Source: CAIKMD01 sp035552195
GTDB lineage: Bacteria > Pseudomonadota > Alphaproteobacteria > ATCC43930 > CGMCC-115725
Direction: 5' to 3'
Length of the DNA: 64,000 bases
Assembly: GCA_035552195.1 (NCBI GenBank)
Contig: DASZLU010000057.1
Location: 1-64,000, forward strand
Below are positions 51,807-60,028 of the stretch, piece by piece (position 1 is the stretch's first letter; each line of letters opens with the position of its first letter). Below the pieces are notes generated by a model that made no database searches, was not told where the DNA came from, and was given only the letters and a program-made list of their open reading frames with translations. Position numbers and translations under genes: made by a program.

Positions 51807-51930
51807 TCTACCTTTCGGCACCCTTTCCGGGGCGCCCGTCCTCAAAACAGTTAACGACAGGTTAATATCTAATGCAATCAATAAGATTCGGCGGCTTCTT
51901 AATTTTGACCGTCAGATCACCTGATCCCGC

Positions 51931-52104
51931 CTATGGGGTCATCTGCCTGGTACCCCACAATAGGTAGAAATGTTTTCCGCAGCGGCCGCACAAAGGGATG
52001 AAAGGTGGACCCGGGACCGGCGCGCGGTTCTTGGGGGTTCCCGGCTTATAGGTTTCGCCGATCCCTTCTTTGGCCGATTCGGCGTTGGCCGTCGGCGGCG
52101 CCAT
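51931..52104 (-). CDS. 57-residue zinc-ribbon-like protein
   Basis: An ATG at 52104 opens a frame ending TAG at 51931. The protein begins MAPPTANAESAKEGIGETYK, is proline-rich to about residue 37, then has FIPLCGRCGKHFYLLWGTRQ, where C39-x-x-C42 with a following histidine looks like one half of a metal site or a zinc knuckle. The coding character (no rare codons, conserved-looking aromatic tail) is good, though no Shine-Dalgarno is obvious. It lies upstream of the RpfF-like gene on the same strand and opposite to the nitroreductase gene. Function unknown. Confidence 0.6.
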   Translation of the reverse strand: MAPPTANAESAKEGIGETYKPGTPKNRAPVPGPPFIPLCGRCGKHFYLLWGTRQMTP

Positions 52105-52139
52105 GCTAAAGAGGGAGAAAGCTTCAGAACGGTGCCCTG

Positions 52140-52700
52140 ATGGATGCGATCGACGCCCTGACCACCCGCCGCAGCGCGGCGCAATTCGCCGAGCCGGCGC
52201 CCGATGACGAGACCCTTGGCAAAATCCTCGGCGCCGCGATGCGCGCGCCCGATCACGGCAAGCTGAGGCCGTGGCGCTTCATCGTGCTGCGCGGCGACGC
52301 GCGCAAACGTTTCGGCGACGTGATGGCCGAGGCGATGAAGAAGCGCGAACCCGATGCGCCGGCGAATATGCTGGATCGCGAACGCGAGAAGCCGTTGCGC
52401 GCGCCGCTGATCGTCGTGCTCGCCGCCGCGATCAAGGAAGGCCACAAGATCCCGATCGTCGAGCAATTGCTCGCGGCCGGCGCCGCAGCGCAGAACATCA
52501 TGGTCGCAGCGCATGCCCTCGGTTACGGCGCGGCGTGGAAGACCGGTGCGCCGGCCTATGACGATTTCGTCAAAGAGACGCTGGGCCTGACGCCGAGCGA
52601 CGCGATCGTCGGCTTTCTCTATCTCGGCACGGCGGCGATCGTACAACCCGCCTTGCCGCAGCCCGAGTTGTCGGCCTTCGTGCGCCACTGGAACGGCTGA
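52140..52700 (+). CDS. Nitroreductase family protein (YdjA-like)
   Basis: A 186-residue FMN-dependent oxidoreductase: MDAIDALTTRRSAAQFAEPA (FMN arginines), LGAAMRAPDHGKLRPWRFIV, AAGAAAQNIMVAAHALGYGAAWKTG and VGFLYLGTA. The HGKLRPWRF segment is typical of the YdjA subgroup. It reduces nitro or quinone compounds with NAD(P)H. A further open frame follows immediately (52697-52933). Confidence 0.93.
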   Translation: MDAIDALTTRRSAAQFAEPAPDDETLGKILGAAMRAPDHGKLRPWRFIVLRGDARKRFGDVMAEAMKKREPDAPANMLDREREKPLRAPLIVVLAAAIKEGHKIPIVEQLLAAGAAAQNIMVAAHALGYGAAWKTGAPAYDDFVKETLGLTPSDAIVGFLYLGTAAIVQPALPQPELSAFVRHWNG

Positions 52701-52933
52701 TTGCCGAACCGCAATTACGTCTTCGGCACCTCGTCGTTCTCGCCGGGCTCCCGCTTTGGCGATCGAGCGTTGCCGTCGCGTTGTTGCTGCTGTTCGGCAG
52801 CGTCGTCGAGATCAATTTGCCGGGCCGCGAGGCGGGCATCACCGGCGCGCTGCTCGCCCTGCTGATCGGGACGGTGCTGCGGCTTACTCTGCCGCCGCGT
52901 CGGCAGCGTGGCGAAAAGCGCGCGCCGGTGTGA
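52697..52933 (+). CDS. Possible small two-helix membrane protein without a standard start
   Basis: A frame beginning in the nitroreductase stop region (CTGATTGCC) reads LIAEPQLRLRHLVVLAGLPL, then two hydrophobic helices (SSVAVALLLLFGSVVEINL and GITGALLALLIGTVLRLTL) and a basic tail PPRRQRGEKRAPV, ending TGA 52931-52933. No ATG, GTG or TTG lies at a suitable place, so it would need ATT or CTG, or arise by reinitiation or frameshift. It overlaps the convergent tetra-cysteine gene by 50 bases. It may be a real membrane protein or the end of a degraded gene. Confidence 0.4.
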   Translation: MIAEPQLRLRHLVVLAGLPLWRSSVAVALLLLFGSVVEINLPGREAGITGALLALLIGTVLRLTLPPRRQRGEKRAPV

Positions 52934-53120
52934 ACATCGCGCAGCCGGAATCGGCGCTCAGATAGCGGTCATGCTTCAGACAGATGCCATCCTCGGCCCG
53001 GGTCGAGCCCCAGGCCGAGGACATCGCGGTCATTCCCGGAAACACCGATTCGAGATAGGCGGGGCTGTTGCGGAAATGCGCGCAAGCCCGGCACCGTCCC
53101 GTCACGATGTCGCGCCTCAT
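52884..53120 (-). CDS. 78-residue tetra-cysteine protein coupled to the YeiH-type exporter
   Basis: The ATG (53118-53120) overlaps the exporter stop by four bases (ATGA). The protein has four cysteines in C10-x2-C13-x33-C47-x12-C60 spacing: GRCRACAHF, then FPGMTAMSSAWGSTRAEDGI and CLKHDRYLSADSGCAMFTPA. Histidines near the cysteines add potential metal ligands. A zinc or iron-sulfur site is likely. No signal peptide or membrane segment. I do not recognise the family. Coupling suggests a role with the exporter. Confidence 0.72.
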   Translation of the reverse strand: MRRDIVTGRCRACAHFRNSPAYLESVFPGMTAMSSAWGSTRAEDGICLKHDRYLSADSGCAMFTPARAFRHAADAAAE

Positions 53121-54511
53121 TGGCCGAGAGTCGCCCAATGCGAGGCGAAGACCCAGGCCGAGAGGATGAAGCCGAGCACCACGTTCACCACCACGCCCGA
53201 GCTGAACGCGAGGAAGGGCTTGCGCCCCGCCGAAGCGAGATCGCGGAAGCGCGTCGTGAGGCCGATGCTGAGGAAGCAGAAGATGAACGCCCAGGTGCGC
53301 AGATCCTTGATCGGCGCGACGAGGTTCGGCACGACGATCTTGTTGTAATCGGCGAGGCTGTAACCGGCGGTAACCCAGGTCACCAGCAGCGAGGCAATGA
53401 TGAAGCCAACCACGAATTTCGGAAAGCGCCACCAGATTTCGGCGGCATTCGCCTTGCCGCCCAATTCGCGCTGCTCCCACCGCGTCGTCGCGACGATGGC
53501 GAGGATGAAGGCCCAGATGCCGATCCACACATCGCGGCCGACGACCTTCATCAAGGTGAAGGCGAAGAGCGACTGATCGGGGGTGCCGGCGATGCCGTGA
53601 CCGGCGAAGCCGCCATAAGCCTGCGCCGCGGCGATGCCGGCCGCATCGGCAAATTCGGACGTGCCGATCCAGGCGCCGCCGACGCCGCTCGGCAATTCGA
53701 GCAGGCGCGCGATGATCGGCAGCACGAAAATCATGACGATCGCCCAGAGGATCACCAGCGTGATCGCGATCGGCGCATCGTCTTTCTTGGCGCCGACGGC
53801 GCCGGCGATGGCGATCGAGGCCGAGACGCCGCAGACCGCGCCGCCGGCACCAAGGGTTGCAGCTAAGCGCCGATCGAGGCCCAGCTTCACGCCGACCCAA
53901 TAGATCGCGAGAAAGGTGGCGATCGAGACGATCGAGGCTTGCAGGATCGCGACCGGCCCGGCCCAGATGATGAGCGTGAACGGCAAGGTCGCGCCCAGCA
54001 AGATGATGCCGGTCTTGATGTAGAACTCGGTACGGAAGCCGGCATCGAGCCAACGCGGCAGGCCGACGACATTGGTCACCACCAGCCCGAGCACCAGCGC
54101 GACCAGCGGCGGCTCGAGATTGTAGTAATTCGCCGTGTCCCATTGGCCGAAGACGAAGACCGCGACCGAGAGGACGTAGAGAAAGACGAAGGACACGAGA
54201 AAGTCGCGCGGCTTGTGGCCGAGCGCACCGAGCGCCACGGTGAAAGCCGCCGCCCAAAGCACGAATTGCACGAGATAACGCGGCCAGGCGTCGGCGAAAT
54301 GCGTCCCGAGCTGCGCGAAGCTGGTCCAGCGCGGCGGCGTCACCGCGACCCAGCGCCACGATCCGCCATGCGCGAAGAGCGCCAGGCCGATGACCACGAT
54401 GGCGAGGCCGAGCCACACCGCCCACCAATCTTCCTTGAGCCACAATTCGCGCCAGCCATTGCTGCTGCGCGGAACAGCGTGACCGCCGAAATCTGCTTCA
54501 ACCTTGCTCAT
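53117..54511 (-). CDS. YeiH-family putative anion (sulfate/sulfite) exporter
   Basis: The ATG at 54511 follows GGGGAC and gives 464 residues; an ATG four codons earlier is possible. It has about 12 membrane helices. The C-terminal two-thirds match the YeiH/YadS family: FRTEFYIKTGIILLGATLPF, TLGAGGAVCGVSASIAIAGAV, LPIIARLLELPSGVGGAWIG and SLADYNKIVVPNLVAP. The N-terminal part adds extra helices, making it about 120 residues longer than usual family members. It is preceded by a 73-residue protein gene and followed by a tetra-cysteine protein. Confidence 0.87.
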   Translation of the reverse strand: MSKVEADFGGHAVPRSSNGWRELWLKEDWWAVWLGLAIVVIGLALFAHGGSWRWVAVTPPRWTSFAQLGTHFADAWPRYLVQFVLWAAAFTVALGALGHKPRDFLVSFVFLYVLSVAVFVFGQWDTANYYNLEPPLVALVLGLVVTNVVGLPRWLDAGFRTEFYIKTGIILLGATLPFTLIIWAGPVAILQASIVSIATFLAIYWVGVKLGLDRRLAATLGAGGAVCGVSASIAIAGAVGAKKDDAPIAITLVILWAIVMIFVLPIIARLLELPSGVGGAWIGTSEFADAAGIAAAQAYGGFAGHGIAGTPDQSLFAFTLMKVVGRDVWIGIWAFILAIVATTRWEQRELGGKANAAEIWWRFPKFVVGFIIASLLVTWVTAGYSLADYNKIVVPNLVAPIKDLRTWAFIFCFLSIGLTTRFRDLASAGRKPFLAFSSGVVVNVVLGFILSAWVFASHWATLGQ

Positions 54512-54551
54512 CGATGTCCCCAATTATCGTTTTGGCGTACGCGCAGTGCCT

Positions 54552-54773
54552 TCAGGCAGCGCAGGGACAAGGTCCGCCGCCGAAACGGGCAAAGCCGAGC
54601 CGTGCCCGTGTCGCCGCGATGTGGTTGCAGAGCTCGGTCATGGTCACGCTGTCGCGGTGCATCACGGCATGCACCACCGGATCGGCGAGAAGGTCGACCA
54701 GGGCCGGCTCTTCGCCCGCCTCAAGCCATTGCCGCGAGACATGCGAGAAATCCGCGCTCCACTCTTTGCCCAT
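54552..54773 (-). CDS. 73-residue protein ending in CPC motif
   Basis: ATG 54773 has AGGAG at 54780-54784, an ideal Shine-Dalgarno. The protein reads MGKEWSADFSHVSRQWLEAG, then EEPALVDLLADPVVHAVMHR, a helix MTELCNHIAATRARLGFARF and the terminal GGGPCPCAA. It is mostly helical and soluble, with cysteines at the end that may bind metal. It leads the exporter operon, with a strong promoter directly upstream. No known function. Confidence 0.75.
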   Translation of the reverse strand: MGKEWSADFSHVSRQWLEAGEEPALVDLLADPVVHAVMHRDSVTMTELCNHIAATRARLGFARFGGGPCPCAA

Positions 54774-54796
54774 ATCGCACTCCTAAAAAGTAATTC

Positions 54797-54825
54797 ATTA
54801 TCTAAATCCGCGTTTCTTATGTCAA
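54797..54825 (-). promoter_or_regulatory. Near-consensus sigma-70 promoter for the YeiH operon
   Basis: On the minus strand TTGACA (54820-54825) and GATAAT (54797-54802) are separated by exactly 17 bases. Transcription would start near 54790, about 17 bases before the ATG at 54773, leaving just room for the AGGAG site. The region is markedly AT-rich against a GC-rich background. Confidence 0.82.
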
Positions 54826-54891
54826 ATAATAAAATCTAACAATTATATTTTGTATAATATGCACGCGCAGTTTAAGCGCTTGGAAAACTGT

Positions 54892-55416
54892 TTAAATCGA
54901 GAGGATAAACTTCAGCCCGACGCCCAGGACCGCCGCCCCGGCCATGCCGGTGAGCAAGCCGCGCCTGGCAATGAAGATCAGCACCAGCGTCACCAGGAGG
55001 ACGATCCATGGCACGAGGCCGGTCAGCGCCTCCTGGCTGATATTGAAGGCGACGGCGAACATCAGCCCCACCGAGGCCGCCGTCAGGCCGCGGATGAAGC
55101 CCTGCACCGAGCGCTGATGGCGCACGCGCTCGTAGCCCTTCAGCACCGGGATCACGAGATAGCCCGGCACCTGGATCGCGACGATCGCGCCGAGCGCGCC
55201 GAGCCAACCGCAAACCATGTACCCGATCGAGGCGAGATAGAGATTGTTCTGCCCCGGCGTCACGCGGCCGAGCGCGTAGGCGTAGAGGAACTGGCTGAGG
55301 CCGAGGACGTCGCCATCGACGAGGCGATGTTGCAGCAGCGCCAGCACCGCGCCGCCATTGCCGAAGGTCAGCAGATTGTAGGTGAAGATGACGAGGACGA
55401 GCTGCCCGAGGCTCAC
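54892..55416 (-). CDS. Chromate transporter, second half (ChrA-type)
   Basis: A 174-residue membrane protein of the CHR family with about five helices. It starts MSLGQLVLVIFTYNLLTFGN and has FGNGGAVLALLQHRLVDG and LGRVTPGQNNLYLASIGYMV; the G-GNGGAV and TPGQ motifs are family hallmarks. It overlaps the preceding half by four bases (ATGA). Short-chain CHR proteins act as pairs, each half equivalent to one half of ChrA, exporting chromate or a related anion. Confidence 0.9.
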   Translation of the reverse strand: MSLGQLVLVIFTYNLLTFGNGGAVLALLQHRLVDGDVLGLSQFLYAYALGRVTPGQNNLYLASIGYMVCGWLGALGAIVAIQVPGYLVIPVLKGYERVRHQRSVQGFIRGLTAASVGLMFAVAFNISQEALTGLVPWIVLLVTLVLIFIARRGLLTGMAGAAVLGVGLKFILSI

Positions 55417-56015
55417 GGATTCTTCTCCGCGGGCCGGGTCTCGCCAGCTTTCTTCTCATCAGGTTGACCGCGCAGGAAGAACGCGCCGGCGATACCGCCG
55501 GCGACCAGCATCAAAGCCGGGTTCATATGCGTCACGAGCAACAACAGGCACGCGGCGACGACGAAGACCATATCGAGCGAGAAACGGAAGAGCGGCTTGC
55601 CCAGCCGCACGGCCGAGACGACGACGATACCGAGCGCCGCCGGCAGCAACGTCGCATCGATGTATTCGAGCACCGCGCCATGGGCGAGATAGCCGTAGGC
55701 GATCGTTAGCCCGACAACACAGATAAAGCCCGGGACGATCATCGCGATCAGCGCGACCACCGTGCCGGGAAAGCCGCAAAGCCGATTACCGACGGCAACC
55801 GCCACCGCGGTCATCGTGCCGCTCGGCATCAAGCGGCCGATGCTCCAGAGCGTCATCAGCTCCTTATCGGGCAGAATGCGGCGCAAGGTCACGAGCTGCT
55901 CTTGCAGCAGCGCCAACACGCCGAGCCCGCCGCCGAAGCCGCATCCTGCCTTGAAGAAAATGATGAAGAGCTGTCCCAAGCTGAGCTTGGGGCGCGTGTC
56001 GGCGATCTCCGCCAT
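55413..56015 (-). CDS. Chromate transporter, first half (ChrA-type)
   Basis: A 200-residue CHR-family protein with about five helices: KLSLGQLFIIFFKAGCGFGG, GLGVLALLQEQLV, RLMPSGTMTAVAVAVGNRLC (position of the PGP-type motif, here PSG) and GFPGTVVALIAMIVPGF. A C-terminal polar tail (DEKKAGETRPAEKNP) follows. It is coupled to the second half. The replacement of PGP by PSG in the conserved loop is worth noting for substrate choice. Confidence 0.9.
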   Translation of the reverse strand: MAEIADTRPKLSLGQLFIIFFKAGCGFGGGLGVLALLQEQLVTLRRILPDKELMTLWSIGRLMPSGTMTAVAVAVGNRLCGFPGTVVALIAMIVPGFICVVGLTIAYGYLAHGAVLEYIDATLLPAALGIVVVSAVRLGKPLFRFSLDMVFVVAACLLLLVTHMNPALMLVAGGIAGAFFLRGQPDEKKAGETRPAEKNP

Positions 56016-56110
56016 AATTATCCTCGATACCCCGGCCTCGATGACCCTTGTTCCGCCGCCAAATGTGCAGGAAGAAGCGGCGCGATTCCAGCGACTAGGG
56101 GTGAAAAGCG

Positions 56111-56647
56111 CTAAAGCGGCTCCGCGTCGACCAGGATGAAGGCCACGCGGCAGGGCTTATCGCTGCGGTTGGCCCAGGAGTGATTGGTGCCGCGCTGGAT
56201 CAGCACGTCGCCGGCGCGCATCACCGTCTCGCCGACATCCATCAGCGCGACAATCTCGCCCTCGAGCACGAGCGCGTAATCGACCGTCGCCGTCTTGTGC
56301 ATCATCGCGTGCCGTCCGTCCTTGGCATGCGCGCCCGCCGCGCCGAATTCGGCGAAGAGCTTTCCGGCATCGGCGCCTTGCGCCTGCGCGTCGGGCGGGA
56401 AGTCGACGATGCGGAAGACGGTGCCGAGTTTCGGCGGCATCAATTGCGGCGCGGTCGGCGGCGTGGCGCAGGGATCGTCATTGCCGCGATTGGACGCCGG
56501 CGCCGCGAAGCTGCGCCAGAGCTCGGTGATCGCCTCGCCGGGCCGCGCTTTGGGCTCGAAGATCGACGGCGCCGGCCCGTCGGCCAGGATGATCGAGCGG
56601 TTTTGCGCATCGTGTCCGGTAACGATGCGGCGCGTCGGTCGTGCCAT
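56111..56647 (-). CDS. Cupin-domain protein
   Basis: A 178-residue protein whose C-terminal half is a single cupin: HAMMHKTATVDYALVLEGEIVALMDVGETVMRAGDVLIQRGTNHSWANRS, containing metal-site H, E and the second-box histidine. The N-terminal half (ARPTRRIVTGHDAQNRSIIL) resembles regulators of catabolic clusters that bind small acids. It is likely cytoplasmic, an enzyme or ligand-binding protein. It diverges from the pentapeptide-repeat gene. Confidence 0.87.
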   Translation of the reverse strand: MARPTRRIVTGHDAQNRSIILADGPAPSIFEPKARPGEAITELWRSFAAPASNRGNDDPCATPPTAPQLMPPKLGTVFRIVDFPPDAQAQGADAGKLFAEFGAAGAHAKDGRHAMMHKTATVDYALVLEGEIVALMDVGETVMRAGDVLIQRGTNHSWANRSDKPCRVAFILVDAEPL

Positions 56648-56809
56648 GATTGTCCTCTCCGGCGCAATGCCGCGCGAAATTATGGTTAAGCGATTGCTGA
56701 CATCGTTCCATGGTGCGGGCGTCGCCGCAAGCCGCCACGGATTTGATTTAAGTGCCCTTTAATCTTGCCCCGGCACTCTTTGTCGATGGTTTACGAGGCG
56801 GGAAAGGCA

Positions 56810-58027
56810 ATGCAGGCGCGTACGGCGATATCGCAGACCGAGCTCGATCGGGCCTTGCGGTTGCACGAGGCCTATCGGCTATCGAAACCGGGCGGGCAGC
56901 GCGCGCTGTTCACCTATCGCGACCTCTCGGGCTGCAATCTGAGCAAGCGCGATCTGTCGGGCGCCGATTTCACCGGCTCGTTCCTCGTCGGCGCCAATCT
57001 CGAAGGCGCCGACCTCACCGCCGCGGTTCTCTTCGCGAGCAATCTCTGCAAAGCCAATCTGCGCCGCGCGAAGCTGGTGCGCGCCGATCTGCGCGGCGCA
57101 GTGTTGCGCGGCGCCGACCTCACCGGTGCCGATCTCTTCGACGCCGACCTGCGCGACGGCGTCATCACCATGTGGCAACGCTCGGGCGAATTGCAGCATG
57201 TCGATCCCGAGGCAACCGGCCCGGCCCAGACGCCGCCGGAAGACGGCGGCGTCCGCAAGCCGGTCCCTTCCTCGCACACCGATTTCTCCGACGCCGTTCT
57301 GCGCGGGACCCGGCTCGTGCGCGCCGATCTGCGCAAGGCGACACTGGCCGGCGCCGATCTTGGCGGTGCCGATCTTTCGGGCGCCGACCTGCGCGGCGCC
57401 GATCTCAATGACGCCGTCCTCACCGACGCGGTGATGGAGAACACGCATTTCATCGGCGCCAACCTCAAAGGCATGCTCAACGACAAGCCGGCCGGCTTGT
57501 TGATCAACGACCTCGACGAGCCGCTGGTGGTCCTCCTCGCCAAACACGAGCGCTGGGTCGAGACCCAAGGCCGCGAAGGCGCGCAACTCGATCTCAGCGG
57601 CTTCGATCTGCGCAACGCGCCGCCGCTCGCCGGCGCCGAGCTCGCCGCGCTGAAGGCGAGCGATTCGGTGCTCTATGGCCTCAACCTGGCCGGCACCGTC
57701 TTCGCCGCGGCCCAACTCGATCGCGCCGATCTGCGCTCGTGCAATCTGCGCGGCGCCGATCTGCGCGGCGTCAGCCTCAAAGGCGCGCGCCTTACCAACA
57801 GCGATCTGCGCGACTGCCGGCTCGGGCCGCTGATCATGAACGAAGGTCAGCGTGTCGTCAGCCGGCTCGACCGCGCCATCCTGCGCAATGTCGATCTGCG
57901 CGGCGCCGACCTCAAGGACGCGGTCTTGCGCGGCGCCGATCTCTCCAACGCCAATCTGGTCGGCGCGCGGCTCGACGGCACCAATCTCGAGAACACGACC
58001 CTCGCCGGCACGATCAAGGCGGCGTAA
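56810..58027 (+). CDS. Pentapeptide-repeat protein
   Basis: The ATG at 56810 (405 residues) has GGAAAGG just upstream; an ATG eight codons earlier is possible. The protein is almost entirely A(D/N)LxG-type pentapeptides forming a right-handed square helix: LSGCNLSKRDLSGADFTGSF, then GADLTGADLFDADLRDG, and a second block after a non-repeat insert (about 130-160 and 220-280, including LVVLLAKHERWVETQGREGA). Such proteins mimic DNA or act as scaffolds; the role here is unknown. A 9-bp hairpin lies after the stop. Confidence 0.93.
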   Translation: MQARTAISQTELDRALRLHEAYRLSKPGGQRALFTYRDLSGCNLSKRDLSGADFTGSFLVGANLEGADLTAAVLFASNLCKANLRRAKLVRADLRGAVLRGADLTGADLFDADLRDGVITMWQRSGELQHVDPEATGPAQTPPEDGGVRKPVPSSHTDFSDAVLRGTRLVRADLRKATLAGADLGGADLSGADLRGADLNDAVLTDAVMENTHFIGANLKGMLNDKPAGLLINDLDEPLVVLLAKHERWVETQGREGAQLDLSGFDLRNAPPLAGAELAALKASDSVLYGLNLAGTVFAAAQLDRADLRSCNLRGADLRGVSLKGARLTNSDLRDCRLGPLIMNEGQRVVSRLDRAILRNVDLRGADLKDAVLRGADLSNANLVGARLDGTNLENTTLAGTIKAA

Positions 58028-58050
58028 CGCGGGATCGGCGCGGCCAAGAG

Positions 58051-58076
58051 ACCACGCCGCGGCGATCCGGCGTGGT
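58051..58076 (+). terminator. Hairpin after the pentapeptide-repeat gene
   Basis: A perfect 9-bp stem ACCACGCCG/CGGCGTGGT (58051-58059, 58068-58076) with an 8-base loop, 24 bases past the stop codon. No U tract, so termination is uncertain. Confidence 0.45.
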
Positions 58077-58130
58077 TGACAGCACCGCGCCGGACCGCAT
58101 GCTGTTCCCCCGATATCGATTGGGGATTTG

Positions 58131-59186
58131 GTGGAGCGGCATAACAATTTCGACGCGTTGCGCCTCGTTGCCGCGATCAGCGTCATCTTCTCGCACGCTT
58201 TTCTGATCGGCGAAGGAAGGCAGGACGGCGAGCCGCTGATGCGGTTGACCGGCGGTCAAACCATCCTGGGCGTGGTCGGCGTCTTCGTCTTTTTCACGAT
58301 CAGCGGCTATCTCGTCACGCAAAGCTTCGAGCTGACCCGCTCGGCGCCGCGCTTTGCCGCCAAGCGCGCGCTGCGCATCTATCCGGGCCTGCTCTTCTGT
58401 CTGCTGCTGTCGGGCTTCGCGCTCGGGCCTTGGGCGACGTCGCTGGCGTGGCGCGCCTATTTCGCCGATAGCGGCACCTATGCCTACGTCGTCAGCAACT
58501 TCACCATGATCGATCCGACGCGCTCGCTGCCGGGCGTGTGGTTCACCAAATGGGATGCGGGCGGTGTGATCGACGGACCGCTGTGGACGCTGCCCTGCGA
58601 GCTTTCGATGTACATCATGGTGCTGGTGCTCGGCGTGCTGCGCGCCATCGATCTGCGCGTGATCGCGCTCTTGATCCTCATCGGCATGGGCGCGATCTGG
58701 TTCGACACGGCATCGAGCCAGTATTTCAGCGGCAGCGCACTCTGGCTTCTCTCGTTCTTCGCCAGCGGCATGGCGCTTTACCGCATGCGCGACAGCGGCT
58801 TCCTCAATGGCCGCGTTGCGGTCATGGCCTGCCTCGGCCTCGCCGTCAGCGTGCCGCTCAATTCTTTCATCCTCCTCTTCCCGCTCTTCGGCAGCTATCT
58901 CGTCATCTATCTCGCTTTCGCGCCGTGGCTGAAGCCGTTCCCGGCCGCGCGTTACGGCGATCTCTCCTATGGTCTCTACATCTACGGCTGGCCGATCGAG
59001 CAGTCGATCGCCTGGCTGAACGGTGGCGCGATGGCGTGGTGGGCGCTGTTCGCGATCGCCTTCCCCGTCACGGCGGCATTCGCGTTGCTCTCGTGGCATC
59101 TCGTCGAGAAACGCGCGCTGCGCTTCAAGCCGCGTGCCGCCGCGTCCGCCCGCGGCAAGCTCGCGGAATCGGTGCCTAGCCCCTGA
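58131..59186 (+). CDS. Membrane acyltransferase (acyltransferase family 3)
   Basis: GTG 58131 follows GGGGA by four bases; TTG 58128 is the alternative. The 351-residue protein has about ten membrane helices and begins HNNFDALRLVAAISVIFSHA, with the histidine typical of acyltransferase 3 proteins (also KRALRIYPGLLFCLLL, with the conserved R near TM3). It probably O-acetylates or succinylates a surface polysaccharide or glycan. It overlaps the convergent otsB end by 11 bases. Confidence 0.9.
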   Translation: MERHNNFDALRLVAAISVIFSHAFLIGEGRQDGEPLMRLTGGQTILGVVGVFVFFTISGYLVTQSFELTRSAPRFAAKRALRIYPGLLFCLLLSGFALGPWATSLAWRAYFADSGTYAYVVSNFTMIDPTRSLPGVWFTKWDAGGVIDGPLWTLPCELSMYIMVLVLGVLRAIDLRVIALLILIGMGAIWFDTASSQYFSGSALWLLSFFASGMALYRMRDSGFLNGRVAVMACLGLAVSVPLNSFILLFPLFGSYLVIYLAFAPWLKPFPAARYGDLSYGLYIYGWPIEQSIAWLNGGAMAWWALFAIAFPVTAAFALLSWHLVEKRALRFKPRAAASARGKLAESVPSP

Positions 59187-59916
59187 GCGCGGTCAGCGAC
59201 CGATCCAGCCACTGGCGCAAGGCGGCGGAATTGTTCACGCTTTCGGTTGCCAACGTCGGACGATCCGTTCCCACGCGAATGGCGCGGCCTTGCGCGGCGA
59301 GCGCGGCCGTGAATCCGTCCTCGTCGGTCCAGTCGTCACCGATATAGACCGGCACGCGGCCGGCAAAAGGCGCGACCGCCATCAAACGCTCGACGGCTTT
59401 ACCCTTGTCGGCGTCGCGCGCGCGCACGTCGTAGCACAGATGCGAGTCGAGCAGATTGAGCGCCCCCGCGACGGGCGCAACGGCTTTCTCCAGTTCGTCG
59501 CGCAGCGCCGGCCCGAGCTCGACCGCGTTGCGATAGTGAAACGCGGTGCTGAGCCCTTTGCGCTCGACGCGAATGCCGGAATGCGCCGCCAGAAAAGCCG
59601 CGAGCCGATCCGCCACGCTCGCGAGCGCCGCTTGCGGCGCCGCGAAGCTCTGGTCTTTCCCGCCAGCCGTCAGCCGCGCCTCCGCGCCGTGCTGCGCGCC
59701 GGCCGCGAGGACGAGCGGCGCGAACAGACGATCGATATCGGCAAGGTTGCGGCCGCTGACCACGGCAAGCGCGCCGCCGAGCGCCTGCCGCAGCGCGTCG
59801 ATCGTCGCGAGCAGCGCGGGCGGGATCCGCACCTCCTCCGGCCGGTCTTCGAACTCGATCAGCGTGCCGTCGATATCGAGGAAAAGCGCCGCGTCGGGCG
59901 CGAGCAGCGGAAGCAT
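59176..59916 (-). CDS. otsB: Trehalose-6-phosphate phosphatase
   Basis: A 246-residue HAD-superfamily phosphatase. Motif I FLDIDGTLIEF gives nucleophile D14 and D16; motif II VVSGRNLADI; motif III lysine region; motif IV YIGDDWTDEDGF. RLTAGGKD and AFHYRNAVEL resemble the OtsB cap. It releases trehalose from trehalose-6-phosphate. No otsA is nearby, so it stands alone between the acyltransferase and the divergent iminopeptidase gene. Confidence 0.93.
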   Translation of the reverse strand: MLPLLAPDAALFLDIDGTLIEFEDRPEEVRIPPALLATIDALRQALGGALAVVSGRNLADIDRLFAPLVLAAGAQHGAEARLTAGGKDQSFAAPQAALASVADRLAAFLAAHSGIRVERKGLSTAFHYRNAVELGPALRDELEKAVAPVAGALNLLDSHLCYDVRARDADKGKAVERLMAVAPFAGRVPVYIGDDWTDEDGFTAALAAQGRAIRVGTDRPTLATESVNNSAALRQWLDRSLTALRG

Positions 59917-60028
59917 CGGACGCTATCTACAACCTCTAAATCCGGCGGCAATAAGGCGTCGCCGCGCGTCGTTCCTATCCTGCGACAGCACGCGGGGTTG
60001 CCTAAAAACGCGCGTGTTTTAGACTGAT

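Noticed and set aside
52884..54443. 519-codon minus-strand frame overlapping the YeiH gene
   Set aside because: Only its last 78 codons look coding; the rest is an out-of-frame reading of the exporter gene.
60002..60022. CTAAAA/TTTTAG inverted repeat before pip as an operator
   Set aside because: Only six paired bases with a 9-base spacer; too weak to call.
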